DNA from: Shewanella oneidensis MR-1
Lineage (GTDB): Bacteria > Pseudomonadota > Gammaproteobacteria > Enterobacterales > Shewanellaceae
Assembly (NCBI RefSeq): GCF_000146165.2
Contig: NC_004347.2
Coordinates: 62,001 to 126,000 of the forward strand
Reading direction: 5' to 3'
Length of the DNA: 64,000 nucleotides
Part shown: piece by piece, positions 18,364 to 26,994 of the stretch
Numbering within the stretch: position 1 is the stretch's first letter
Layout of the letters: each line of letters opens with the position of its first letter
Program-made: the position numbers and the translations under genes
Notes under the pieces: generated by a model
What the model was told of the DNA's origin: nothing
Databases searched by the model: none
What the model saw: only the letters and a program-made list of their open reading frames with translations

Positions 18364-18609
18364 TTAGTTTAGCGCGTTAATCTTTTGCTTTAAGTCGTAT
18401 TCAGGCTCTGTCACTATTTTTTCCAGCACTTGCACTCGTTCTATAAGTACTTGATTCTTTAGGCTCAACTGGGTGAGTTTATCTTCAAGTTGTCGATTGT
18501 TTCCGTCACCCAGTTGGCGCATTTTTAAGTAATGCTTAAACATCTCTGTGGCGCTTACACCGATAATAAAGGTCACCATAATCACCAGTAAGACATATTC
18601 GTTTTCCAT
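18364..18609 (-). CDS. PspB-like small membrane protein
   Basis: The 81-residue protein has one N-terminal membrane helix (YVLLVIMVTFIIGVSATEMF), then a charged coiled-coil-like tail ending in VLEKIVTEPEYDLKQKINAL. The layout and the LExIVTxPxxxL ending resemble PspB, which senses inner-membrane stress with PspC. There is no pspA, pspC or pspF nearby, so it is either an orphan PspB or a look-alike. It is convergent with pbpC. Confidence 0.6.
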   Translation of the reverse strand: MENEYVLLVIMVTFIIGVSATEMFKHYLKMRQLGDGNNRQLEDKLTQLSLKNQVLIERVQVLEKIVTEPEYDLKQKINALN

Positions 18610-18632
18610 AACAAACTCCTTAACTCAATATA

Positions 18633-18649
18633 AGGGCGCGGTGCGCCCT
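18633..18649 (-). terminator. Hairpin downstream of the natAB unit
   Basis: AGGGCGC (18633-18639) pairs with GCGCCCT (18643-18649) with a 3-base loop, 18 bases past the stop of the permease gene on the minus strand. The stem is strong, but only a weak T/A-rich tail follows. Confidence 0.5.
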
Positions 18650-18666
18650 GTAGTCGGGTGATAGTG

Positions 18667-19806
18667 TTATAAACCGAAGATCACTTTTTCACTCTTTAAC
18701 GATTTTTCCATGCCGAATGCCAACACTAGGGCGATGGCCAGCGTGCCTAGCGTCGATACTAATAATTGCAGCATGTTCATGTCTTTACCTTTAATAAAGT
18801 CCATCAGCGCCTGTTGTTGACCGGATACCGGCAACCACTGCAGTACGTCGGGCGCAATGTTGTAGCTGGCTGCCATCGACAGTGCCAAAGGCACAAACAG
18901 CACCATGGTCAGGTAGGACTGTGCTTCCTTAAAGGTTTTGGCCATAAAGGACACAAACAATTGCAAACAGGCAGCCATCAGGGCGACGGGGATACCGACC
19001 AATAGCATCAGTGCCATAAACTCACTGGTAATGCTGACGCTAAAGCCGAGTTCCTGCCAAGGCACAAAGGTATAGGCGACCTTAGATACTAATAAAATCA
19101 ACACTAAACCGAGCAGGGCAAACAGGCCGACAGTGATGATCTTTGAGAGCACTAATTGGCGCGTGGTCAGTGGATGGCTAAGTAACAGTGCCAAGGAGTT
19201 ACGCTCACGCTCACCGGCGCTGGTGTCGATGGCCAAGTTCATCCCCGAGATAAACACTGAGTAAATCATAGTGAAAATGGCGATACCTAAGATCATCCCG
19301 CCCTTAGAGTCGGTCGTGGCTTGGTCGTGCACATTCACTTTTATTGGTTGCACCACGCGAGGGTCGATACCACGGGCGATTAAGCGCAGGCTGCCCATTT
19401 CGGCGCTATAGGCCTGTAACTGTTTCTCTAAACGACGAATCGAGTTTTGCAGTTTTTCCTCTGAGTTATCGGCCACGATAGTGATCTCGGCGCCTTTGCC
19501 TTGGTTCATTTGCTTGGCATAGTCTGGGCTGATAATCAGCTCGATGGCTTTGAGATCCTTCGCGCCAGCTTCGCCTTGGGTAATGCCCTTATTGGACAAA
19601 AATCTCACTAAGTCCGGCGCTTTGTCGGGATTAGTGATGCTGATTTTAAGATCGTCCGGGCTAGTGAGCTGACCGATTAACACCATAAACAGGCCGCACA
19701 TGATCAGTGGCGTACCGATGGCGTAGTAGAGTCCCGCCATCACAGAGCGTTTATCGCGGGCGGCGTCGATCAGTTCCTTGCGAACCATTGCGATGATTTT
19801 ATTCAT
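18667..19806 (-). CDS. natB: ABC-2 type permease, NatB-like
   Basis: The 379-residue membrane protein has one N-terminal helix (about 22-45), a large extracytoplasmic domain (about 46-170) and five to six C-terminal helices. The motif SAGERERNSLALLLSHP lies in the loop where the ATPase is contacted. This is the architecture of the NatB sodium-efflux permease family. It is downstream of its ATPase gene (19904-20638) with a 97-base gap. The substrate is not proven; sodium or another small cation or toxic compound is possible. Confidence 0.8.
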   Translation of the reverse strand: MNKIIAMVRKELIDAARDKRSVMAGLYYAIGTPLIMCGLFMVLIGQLTSPDDLKISITNPDKAPDLVRFLSNKGITQGEAGAKDLKAIELIISPDYAKQMNQGKGAEITIVADNSEEKLQNSIRRLEKQLQAYSAEMGSLRLIARGIDPRVVQPIKVNVHDQATTDSKGGMILGIAIFTMIYSVFISGMNLAIDTSAGERERNSLALLLSHPLTTRQLVLSKIITVGLFALLGLVLILLVSKVAYTFVPWQELGFSVSITSEFMALMLLVGIPVALMAACLQLFVSFMAKTFKEAQSYLTMVLFVPLALSMAASYNIAPDVLQWLPVSGQQQALMDFIKGKDMNMLQLLVSTLGTLAIALVLAFGMEKSLKSEKVIFGL

Positions 19807-19903
19807 GATTATTCCTTATCCCAAGTTTGTCTGTTCGCCATTAGGTCGAAACAGGCGTTATCGCAATTTGTATAAGTTTTAATGCTGTGTTTGCTGAGTG
19901 TCA

Positions 19904-20638
19904 TCATGCGGCAATGCCCTCATCGGTGCCGATCAGCTGGATAAAAGCATCTTCGAGTGAGGCTTTACCCGTTTGTGCGCAAAGTTGCTCTGGGCTGCCG
20001 ATGGCCACCACTCGGCCTTGCGCCATCACGATCACTTGGTCGCACAGCGCCGCGACTTCCTGCATCACATGGCTGGAAAACAGCACGCAATGCCCTTGGT
20101 TTTTAAGGTCGATAAGAATATCCCGCAGCAAACGGGTACTCATTACATCCAGCCCACGGGTCGGTTCGTCGAGGATAATATTGCTCGGGCTGTGGACTAT
20201 GGCTTGGGCGAGGGCGGTTTTCATTCGTTGCCCTTGGGAGAAGCCTTTACAGCGGCGATCGCTAATATCTTCGAGGCGCAGTTTGGCGATAACCTTGCTG
20301 GTGGCTTCCTTGGCGTCGCTTGCAGATAACCCGCTGAGTTCGGCAAAGTAACGGATATATTCCCGCGGTGTGAGGCGCTCATACAGGCCAAATGGATCGG
20401 GGAATAAGCCGAGTTGCTGCTTAGCACCTATCGGATCGATGGCGACATCGATACCTTCAATTTCAGCCGTGCCGGTATCGGGTTTCAGCAGGCCAAAAAT
20501 GGTGCGTAAACAGGTGGTTTTACCGGCGCCATTGGGGCCGAGTAGGCCGGTGATCTGGCCGTTTTCGGCCACAAAACTCAAATCGTTTAAGGCCTGCACT
20601 TCGCCGATGTGCTTAGAAAGATGGGATACTTTGATCAT
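19904..20638 (-). CDS. natA: ABC transporter ATPase, NatA-like
   Basis: The 244-residue nucleotide-binding protein has Walker A GPNGAGKTT (about 35-43), a signature loop FSQGQRMKTALAQA that is a slightly degenerate LSGGQ (FSQGQ), Walker B NIILDEPTRGLD and the H-loop SSHVMQE. It powers the ABC-2 permease encoded downstream. The start codon is two bases after the stop of the secreted hydrolase gene and its AAGGAG lies inside the hydrolase 3' end, so the three genes form one leftward operon. Confidence 0.9.
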   Translation of the reverse strand: MIKVSHLSKHIGEVQALNDLSFVAENGQITGLLGPNGAGKTTCLRTIFGLLKPDTGTAEIEGIDVAIDPIGAKQQLGLFPDPFGLYERLTPREYIRYFAELSGLSASDAKEATSKVIAKLRLEDISDRRCKGFSQGQRMKTALAQAIVHSPSNIILDEPTRGLDVMSTRLLRDILIDLKNQGHCVLFSSHVMQEVAALCDQVIVMAQGRVVAIGSPEQLCAQTGKASLEDAFIQLIGTDEGIAA

Positions 20639-20640
20639 AA

Positions 20641-22260
20641 TTACTCCTTGGCTCCAGTGCTGGGCTTATCCTTGGGCTTATCTTTGGCTGAGTTGGTTGC
20701 GGCTTCGGTGGTAAGTGGCTCAACCGAGCTGGCGTTTAAATAAAAGCTACGGCGCACATCCTTTTTCAAACATTCACCATCGAGATCTTTAACTGAGCCT
20801 GTACGCACTAACTCGGCAACTAAGTTATTTGCGCAGGACTGATAGGCCACGCCATGGGTGGCGTAGGGCGCGATAAAGTGTTTAGCGTTGGTGAGTTTTT
20901 CCATGGCAAGCTCACCCCAACTCGGTGGTGTTGCTGGGTCGATTTCACCCGAGAGCAACAGTGTTGGGATGTCGCTCTTGATCGGTTCACTAAAGCTGGC
21001 ATCGACGGGCGGCACTTTCCACACAGAGCATGATGCTTCCAGGCTTTCGAGCATGGTTTTACCGACATAGGAGGTTTTGGCTTGCTCACGCATCGCAGGA
21101 GTGATTCGATGGATGTCTTCTCCACAGACCACGGAGGCGTGCATGCCCATTGCCATGCCTGCACCATCGGTAGTTAAGGCATACAATCCGAGTAGCGGTT
21201 GATAGTTACCTTTGGCGGCTTGATGAATTGCATGGGGCACTAAGGCGCGCACATTGGTTTGATACAGCGCCATTCTGATCGCGCCGTAAAACTTCGCACG
21301 GGTCATGGTGAGTAAGGTCTTTTCACCTGTGACGGGGTCGTGCACTTGCTCCATGATTGGCCCTTCGGTCAGTCTTGCAACCACTTGGTCAAACTCGGCC
21401 TTGAGCTCTGGAAACTTGGCATGGCAGGCCGCGGTTTCTTGGCAGTCTTTAAACAGTAAGTCAAAGCCGCGCTCAATCGCCGAGCCGATTTCTAATACGC
21501 TTTGCTGCATCGGCACTATGCCGTCTAAGGTGACAGTGGCTAAATGCTCGGGATACAAGCGCATATAGAGCTGCGCCATGCGTGTGCCGTAGGAAATGCC
21601 GTATAAATGCAGCTTTTTGTAGCCTAAATGGGCGCGCACGGCTTCGAAGTCTTTGACGGCGTTAAGGCTGCCGTACTGGGTTACATCGCTACCCGCCAAT
21701 TGATCTCGGCATTTTTGCGCCTCGGCTAAGCTATCGACATTGTCATCGTTGAAGGCGAGTAAGGATTGTGGGCCTGCATCGCAATTCAATAGGTTTGAGC
21801 GGCCAGTACCACGTTGATCAATCAGCAAAATATCTCGCTGCTGGCGCACCTTGTTGAGCACGGTATTAAAGCTTGCCGCGTTATCGATGGCCGATTGCCC
21901 TGGGCCGCCAGCGATGGCTAATAGTGCTTCTTCATGGTTGGCATTTTTTACCGCTGGCAGGACAACATAATGCACTTGGATCTGCTTGCCATCAGGCTGA
22001 TTGGGGTTTTCGGGTACGGTCACAAAGCCGCATTGTAAGCGGTCGGAGACGCCTTCTACATAACAGGTATTCGTGGGGGTTGTTGGAGGAGTTGGTTTAT
22101 CACTTGCCCAAACCGTTGCGCTACACATGGCGAGCATAAGTGTGCTCAAGCCTATGATTTTGCTGGTTGAAATACGTTTATGCCAGCCTGTGTTTGAGCG
22201 CTTAATCGCAACGCAAGCGCTGGCATTATGGGACTTCCTGTGGGTCATGCTATCTCTCAT
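20641..22260 (-). CDS. Secreted alpha/beta hydrolase, tripeptidyl-aminopeptidase-like
   Basis: The 539-residue protein has a long N-terminal region ending in a signal peptide (IIGLSTLMLAMCSATVWA, about residues 34-52). The alpha/beta-hydrolase core has oxyanion-type AGGPGQS, IDQRGTGRSN, nucleophile elbow GISYGTR, an aspartate in LLSGEIDPATPP and a histidine in YATHGVAY. The C-terminal part matches the TAP_C region of tripeptidyl aminopeptidases and proline iminopeptidases. ATG 22260 has GGAAAG upstream; a later start would shorten the unusually long pre-signal segment. As first gene of the operon with natAB, it may process the exported substrate or clear peptides. Confidence 0.82.
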   Translation of the reverse strand: MRDSMTHRKSHNASACVAIKRSNTGWHKRISTSKIIGLSTLMLAMCSATVWASDKPTPPTTPTNTCYVEGVSDRLQCGFVTVPENPNQPDGKQIQVHYVVLPAVKNANHEEALLAIAGGPGQSAIDNAASFNTVLNKVRQQRDILLIDQRGTGRSNLLNCDAGPQSLLAFNDDNVDSLAEAQKCRDQLAGSDVTQYGSLNAVKDFEAVRAHLGYKKLHLYGISYGTRMAQLYMRLYPEHLATVTLDGIVPMQQSVLEIGSAIERGFDLLFKDCQETAACHAKFPELKAEFDQVVARLTEGPIMEQVHDPVTGEKTLLTMTRAKFYGAIRMALYQTNVRALVPHAIHQAAKGNYQPLLGLYALTTDGAGMAMGMHASVVCGEDIHRITPAMREQAKTSYVGKTMLESLEASCSVWKVPPVDASFSEPIKSDIPTLLLSGEIDPATPPSWGELAMEKLTNAKHFIAPYATHGVAYQSCANNLVAELVRTGSVKDLDGECLKKDVRRSFYLNASSVEPLTTEAATNSAKDKPKDKPSTGAKE

Positions 22261-22304
22261 GAGCGCTTTCCTTTTTGCATTTCAGGATGAGTGTGTTACT
22301 TTAA

Positions 22305-22345
22305 ATACAGTGTATCGGTGTATCAATGTATTAATACAGTGTGTA
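22305..22345. promoter_or_regulatory. Operator for the GntR/YtrA-type regulator
   Basis: Direct repeats ATACAGTGT at 22305-22313 and, 29 bases on, at 22334-22342, with the perfect 12-base palindrome TGTATTAATACA at 22327-22338. It lies between the divergent hydrolase-natAB and regulator-ABC units, just before the regulator start. Binding by the regulator encoded next to it is inferred. Confidence 0.6.
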
Positions 22346-22352
22346 AAGCCTA

Positions 22353-22724
22353 ATGTTAGAACTTTTAAATGTCAACCCCAGCAGTGGGGAGCCAATTTAC
22401 AAGCAATTACACGAGCAAATCGTGCGCTTGATTGTGGGCGGCCAACTGCAAGCGGAAGACGTATTACCTTCAGTACGCCAGATTGCGGAATACCTTGCAG
22501 TAAACCCGATGACGGTATCCCGTGCGATTCAGCAATTGGTGGATCAGGGCTGGTTAGAGCGCCGCCGTGGACAGGCGACTCGGGTTGCTGCCCGTACCGA
22601 GGCGATGGAATCGGGCGTGAGTCTGCTTGAGCCACAATTAGATGGCTTGTTGGCACAAGCCAAGCAGCTGGGCGTGAGCCTGCCTGAGTTGCTGCAATTG
22701 ATTAACGAGCGCTGGCAAGCCTAG
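22353..22724 (+). CDS. GntR-family regulator, YtrA subfamily
   Basis: The 123-residue product has a winged helix-turn-helix (about 10-75: PIYKQLHEQIVRLIVGGQL, LPSVRQIAEYLAVNPMTVSR, GWLERRRGQ) and a short helical tail instead of a ligand-binding domain, which defines the YtrA subfamily. These typically repress the ABC transporter operon they precede, and here two ABC genes follow 40 bases downstream. The palindromic cluster immediately upstream is the likely autoregulatory site. Confidence 0.88.
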   Translation: MLELLNVNPSSGEPIYKQLHEQIVRLIVGGQLQAEDVLPSVRQIAEYLAVNPMTVSRAIQQLVDQGWLERRRGQATRVAARTEAMESGVSLLEPQLDGLLAQAKQLGVSLPELLQLINERWQA

Positions 22725-22764
22725 TCGGCCCAAGCGAAAACGAGAATAAAAAGGACGTAATTCG

Positions 22765-23628
22765 ATGGATCAAGAGTTTCCCCCAATACTTGAGTTTTCT
22801 AAGGTAAACAAAGTTTTTCGTGGAAAAAATGGCGTTGAAAAACAGGCGTTAAAGGATCTGTCCTTGCGCTTGTCAGCCGGGATGGTGGTTGGCTTATTGG
22901 GGCAAAATGGCGCAGGAAAATCGACCTTAATGCGTTGTGCTTTAGGGATTCTATCGCCCGATTCGGGTGACATCCGCACCTTAGGTGAGACGCCGGAGCA
23001 ACTCTCATCAGCCGCAAAGGAGCGCCTTGGCTATGTGCCACAGCAACCTTTTGGTTATGAAGGTTTTACCGTCGAGCGCGCCCTCGATTTACACCGCAGC
23101 TTTTATCCCCACTGGGACATGCAGTTAGAGCAAGATTGGCTCGCTCGCTTTGAGTTAGATGTGACTCAACAGGTGCAGCGTTTATCGGTTGGGCAAAGGC
23201 AATCGCTAGCGTTAATTATGGCAATGGCCTATCGCCCTGAGCTGCTAATCCTCGATGAACCCGTGGCGAGCCTTGATCCTATCGTTAGGCGCAAATTTAT
23301 GGTCGATTTATTCGACTTAGCCCTCGAATCCGGCTCGGCGGTGTTGTTTTCATCCCATATCACCTCGGATTTAGAGCGGGTCGCGAGTCATGTGGCACTG
23401 ATTAAACAGGGCGAATTAGTGTTGTTTAAGGAAATCGATGCTCTGCGGGAAGAGGTGCGTCTACTCAAACTGGCGGCGGGCGCTGAGTTGCCTGAGCAGG
23501 TGCGCATTTTGAGCCGAGATGGTGATTCTGTGCTGGTGGATAAGGGCGAAGTCGATCTCAATCTCCCTGGCGTGCAGCGAAGCGAGGCGCTTAATTTGGA
23601 GCAACTCTTTGTGGAGTTACACAAATGA
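22765..23628 (+). CDS. ABC transporter ATPase
   Basis: The 287-residue protein has Walker A GQNGAGKST, Q-loop YVPQQPFGYEGFT, signature LSVGQRQSLAL (LSVGQ), Walker B LLILDEPVASLD and H-loop FSSHITSD. The C-terminal 70 residues form a small extra domain common in drug- or peptide-export ATPases of the YtrB/CcmA-like group. ATG 22765 follows AAAGGACG. Its stop overlaps the permease start by four bases. Confidence 0.9.
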   Translation: MDQEFPPILEFSKVNKVFRGKNGVEKQALKDLSLRLSAGMVVGLLGQNGAGKSTLMRCALGILSPDSGDIRTLGETPEQLSSAAKERLGYVPQQPFGYEGFTVERALDLHRSFYPHWDMQLEQDWLARFELDVTQQVQRLSVGQRQSLALIMAMAYRPELLILDEPVASLDPIVRRKFMVDLFDLALESGSAVLFSSHITSDLERVASHVALIKQGELVLFKEIDALREEVRLLKLAAGAELPEQVRILSRDGDSVLVDKGEVDLNLPGVQRSEALNLEQLFVELHK

Positions 23629-24932
23629 GTACCGTGAAGTCACTCGTGCAACCTACTGATAAGCCTGCAACAACGCATTCTATCAATCCCTTTAACGGCA
23701 TGCTGCGCCTGTGGTTATTTGACGTGGGCAGTGTGAGCTTTTTGGGCACCGGATTATTGGGTGTCGTCTTGAGTGTATTTGCGGGATGGGCCGGGCAAAA
23801 GGACAGTTTTGATATTTTTGTCGGCATGGGGATTGTCTCTACTTCTGCTGCGGTCGCATGGCAGTTGATTCGACTGATGGCGAATGAGTGCTCAATCTTA
23901 ATTCCCCGTTATCGGCAAAATATCTTTATCCAGTGCGAGGTGATGCTTATCGGTGTGTTTAGCCTTGCGGTGCTCTTATGTGTATTGTTTGGTTTTAGTG
24001 CTAGCCTGTCGTTACTGGTGTTTGCCCAAGGGATAAGCTTAGGTTTTATTCTGTTGTGTCTGCGGCAAACCCAATGGTTTTACTCCTCATTTTTACTCTT
24101 TATCTTAGTGCCATTTTCCAGTGCTTTGGCGGAACAAGTGCCACTGTGGTTAAGCTTGGCCCTGTTGTTTGTCTTTGCCGCGTTGATTTGGCGCCGCTGC
24201 CTAGTGTTACCTTGGCGGGTTGAGGCGCGCAGTGTGTACCTCAACGGCCTAGAAATGGGCTGGTTTTGGCTGCCTAACCTGCAATCCATGCGGTTTTTGA
24301 GCCGTTTCGAGCGTTATTTGCATCCGGTTAACTTTTTTATCGGGCCGATGTTGACCGTATTACTCTTGTTGCTTCCGGTGTTGGCGTTAGTGCTTGGAGT
24401 GTTATTCCAGCTGATGCATTGGGATTTTCCGGTGTTACTGCTACTGGCGCAGTTTTGTGTGATCAGCTGTGCGCTGGTGCATTGGAGCCGGGTGCAGCGA
24501 GCGCGCGCAACAGCGTTACTGTTGTTGATGCCGGGCTTTGATGGCCGAACGGGGTTAATCAATGCTTTTGCCCGCGGGCAGCAGCGATTGTTGTATCTCA
24601 TCAGTGTCGGTGTGTTGCTCTGTAGCCTTTTTATTACTTGGCTCAACGGCGAAATGAGTGTGCCATTGCTGGCGCACTTAGTGATAAGCACCTATTGGGC
24701 TTGTGCCTTGGTATTAGGGCTAGGTTGTTTGTGCCGCCGCGTGTTACAGGTGAGCCTGACTATGTTGGTGGTGCTGGCACATTCACTTTGGGTATCCCTC
24801 AGCTTAGCGATGCAGCATGATGGTCATCTGTACTATTGGTTATTAGGCGATATTTTACTGGCAGTGTTGGGGCAGGTCGCCTTGTTTTGGGGCAGTAAAA
24901 CGCTATGGCGGATTGATATTGACGGGCTTTAA
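23625..24932 (+). CDS. Integral membrane permease of the YtrA-controlled ABC exporter
   Basis: The 435-residue, strongly hydrophobic protein has about twelve membrane segments and very few charged stretches. I do not recognise a named family motif. The role is read from position: ATGA overlap with the ATPase gene, behind a YtrA-type regulator. Exporters in such loci respond to envelope-active compounds, which is inference here. Leu content is very high and the reading frame is otherwise normal. Confidence 0.75.
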   Translation: MSTVKSLVQPTDKPATTHSINPFNGMLRLWLFDVGSVSFLGTGLLGVVLSVFAGWAGQKDSFDIFVGMGIVSTSAAVAWQLIRLMANECSILIPRYRQNIFIQCEVMLIGVFSLAVLLCVLFGFSASLSLLVFAQGISLGFILLCLRQTQWFYSSFLLFILVPFSSALAEQVPLWLSLALLFVFAALIWRRCLVLPWRVEARSVYLNGLEMGWFWLPNLQSMRFLSRFERYLHPVNFFIGPMLTVLLLLLPVLALVLGVLFQLMHWDFPVLLLLAQFCVISCALVHWSRVQRARATALLLLMPGFDGRTGLINAFARGQQRLLYLISVGVLLCSLFITWLNGEMSVPLLAHLVISTYWACALVLGLGCLCRRVLQVSLTMLVVLAHSLWVSLSLAMQHDGHLYYWLLGDILLAVLGQVALFWGSKTLWRIDIDGL

Positions 24933-25060
24933 CCACGTAGAAATGACGTGATTTGGGCGACATTTGCACAAGATTAGAGCAAAAACTCTTAGTTTTTAGC
25001 TTGCCTTCAGGTAGAATGCTGCAAAAGCGGTACACTTGTAAGCTAAAAGGTGAGGCATTC

Positions 25061-26854
25061 ATGTCGCTCGAACAATATCACGTAATTCGACTATTACAGC
25101 AGCAAAGCCAGTCGTTAAAGGAGGCTATTGCGCTGGAAGGTTTTGAAATGGCAGCCCCTTGGCATCAAGTCAGTTGGCAGGCATTTGATGAAATCAGCCA
25201 TAAAATCGCACAAGTGTTAATTCAACTCGGCGTACAAGTGCAAGACCGCTGCGTGATTCTGTCGCAAAACTGCCCTCAATGGACCTGTGCCGATGTCGGC
25301 ACCCTGAAAAGCCGCGCCATTGTGGTACCGATTTATCCAACCAGCACTGTCGAGCAGGCGAGCTTTATCGTTAACGATGCTGCTGCCAAGGTGATTTTTG
25401 TCGACGATGCCAAGCAATATGCGCTGGCCTGTGAGCTGCAAACGCTTTGCCCGACCTTAGAGCATGTGATTGTGTTCGATGCCGCGGTGCAACTGGCTCA
25501 AGATAAACCTCAGCATAAACATTTAGATAGCTTACTGGCGTTGGAATATGACCAAAGTGCTGAGCTCGAACAGCGTTTAAAAGACGCTAATCTCGATGAT
25601 TTGTTAACCCTGATTTATACCTCCGGCACGACTGGCGACCCTAAGGGCGTGATGCTGGATTACCGCAATATGGCCTCGACTGTGCATCAGCACGATCTGA
25701 TTTTGCCTTTCAAAACCGGCGATGTGTCTTTGGCTTTCCTGCCGCTTAGCCATGTGTTTGAGCGTGGCTGGAGCTTCTATGTGCTGTGCCGCGGTGGCCG
25801 CAATGTGTATTTGCAGAATACCCAAAGAGTAAAAGAGGCGATTAGTGCTGTGCGTCCGCATACCCTATGCGTGGTGCCGCGTTTCCTTGAGAAGGTTTAC
25901 AGTGCCGTACAGGATAAAGTCGCTAAATCTGCCGAGGGCCGTAAAAAATTATTCGCTTGGGCGATGGGTGTTGGCGAACGTCAGTTTGAAGTCAGCCAAG
26001 GCCGTGTTAAGGGCGGTTTGTGGTTATCTTTGCAGTGGCGTTTGGCGAACAAGCTGGTTTACAGCAAGTTGCAGGCTGTACTCGGTGGACGGTTAAAGTT
26101 TATGCCCTGTGGCGGTGCTGCACTCGATTTAAATGTGGCGTCTTTCTTCCATGCGATTGGTATTCCTGTGCTTTGTGGTTATGGCATGACCGAAACAAAC
26201 GCCACAGTGACCTGTAACACCTTAGACAATCGTGTTGCGGGATCAAACGGTAAAGTCTTGCCCGAAATCCAAATTAAGCTGGGTAAGGACGACGAGATTT
26301 TAGTCCGTGGCGATACCGTGATGCGCGGTTATTACAATCGCCCTGAAGATACTGCTGCTGCCTTTGAAGACGGCTGGTTAAAGACGGGCGATGCGGGTCG
26401 ACTCGATGCCCACGGCAATTTATTTATTACCGACCGCATTAAAGAATTAATGAAAACCTCCAACGGCAAATACATTGCGCCGCAGCGGGTTGAGGGCACA
26501 GTGGGTCGTTGCCCTTTTATCGAGCAGGTGGCGGTGATTGCCGATGCTCGTAACTATGTGACTGCGCTGATTGTGCCAGCTTTTGAATCTCTCGAAGCGT
26601 GGGCGAAGGAAAAGGGCTTAAAGTATGAGTCGCCCATTGAACTCTTGCGTCACAGCCATGTGGTTGAGCATTTTGAACAACGCTTAAAGCATCTACAGCA
26701 GGAACTGGCAGGATTTGAGCAAATCAAAAAGTTTACCCTGCTGCCGGAAGCTTTTTCGATGGAGGCGGGGTTAATCACTCCGACGCTTAAGCTGCGCCGC
26801 AAAATGATTTATCACAAGTACGTCCATGAAATAAATGCTATGTACAATAATTGA
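25061..26854 (+). CDS. AMP-forming long-chain acyl-CoA synthetase
   Basis: The 597-residue enzyme starts at ATG 25061, with AAGGTGAGG upstream. AMP-binding motif LIYTSGTTGDPKGVM, then a FLPLSHVFERGW segment and GYGMTETNATVT (A5-like) follow, with KTGDAGRLDAHGNLFITDR (A7/A8) and a C-terminal lysine-containing subdomain. It ligates CoA to fatty acids via an acyl-adenylate, in the cytoplasm or at the membrane. The organisation resembles the FadD15/long-chain type rather than E. coli FadD. It is monocistronic and ends at a strong terminator. Confidence 0.88.
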   Translation: MSLEQYHVIRLLQQQSQSLKEAIALEGFEMAAPWHQVSWQAFDEISHKIAQVLIQLGVQVQDRCVILSQNCPQWTCADVGTLKSRAIVVPIYPTSTVEQASFIVNDAAAKVIFVDDAKQYALACELQTLCPTLEHVIVFDAAVQLAQDKPQHKHLDSLLALEYDQSAELEQRLKDANLDDLLTLIYTSGTTGDPKGVMLDYRNMASTVHQHDLILPFKTGDVSLAFLPLSHVFERGWSFYVLCRGGRNVYLQNTQRVKEAISAVRPHTLCVVPRFLEKVYSAVQDKVAKSAEGRKKLFAWAMGVGERQFEVSQGRVKGGLWLSLQWRLANKLVYSKLQAVLGGRLKFMPCGGAALDLNVASFFHAIGIPVLCGYGMTETNATVTCNTLDNRVAGSNGKVLPEIQIKLGKDDEILVRGDTVMRGYYNRPEDTAAAFEDGWLKTGDAGRLDAHGNLFITDRIKELMKTSNGKYIAPQRVEGTVGRCPFIEQVAVIADARNYVTALIVPAFESLEAWAKEKGLKYESPIELLRHSHVVEHFEQRLKHLQQELAGFEQIKKFTLLPEAFSMEAGLITPTLKLRRKMIYHKYVHEINAMYNN

Positions 26855-26873
26855 TTGTTAAATATTTGATCTC

Positions 26874-26898
26874 AAAAGGCCGCTTTGCGGCCTTTTTT
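26874..26898 (+). terminator. Rho-independent terminator
   Basis: AAAAGGCCGC (26874-26883) pairs with GCGGCCTTTT (26887-26896), with a three-base TTT loop and a run of T residues, directly after the acyl-CoA synthetase gene. Confidence 0.92.
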
Positions 26899-26994
26899 GT
26901 CACTGCTACTTCCTGAAGCATTAAAGTTAGCTTAAAATTCGGCCCGTTTACTGGTGCGCACGAGGCGCAAGGTGTCGGTGTTAAGGGTAGTTAA

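Noticed and set aside
18364..18609. A full phage-shock locus
   Set aside because: Only the PspB-like gene is present; no pspA, pspC or pspF is nearby.
19887..20714. Several long plus-strand frames opposite natA
   Set aside because: They are complements of a well-supported ATPase gene, rich in Arg/Ser/Cys as shadow frames are.
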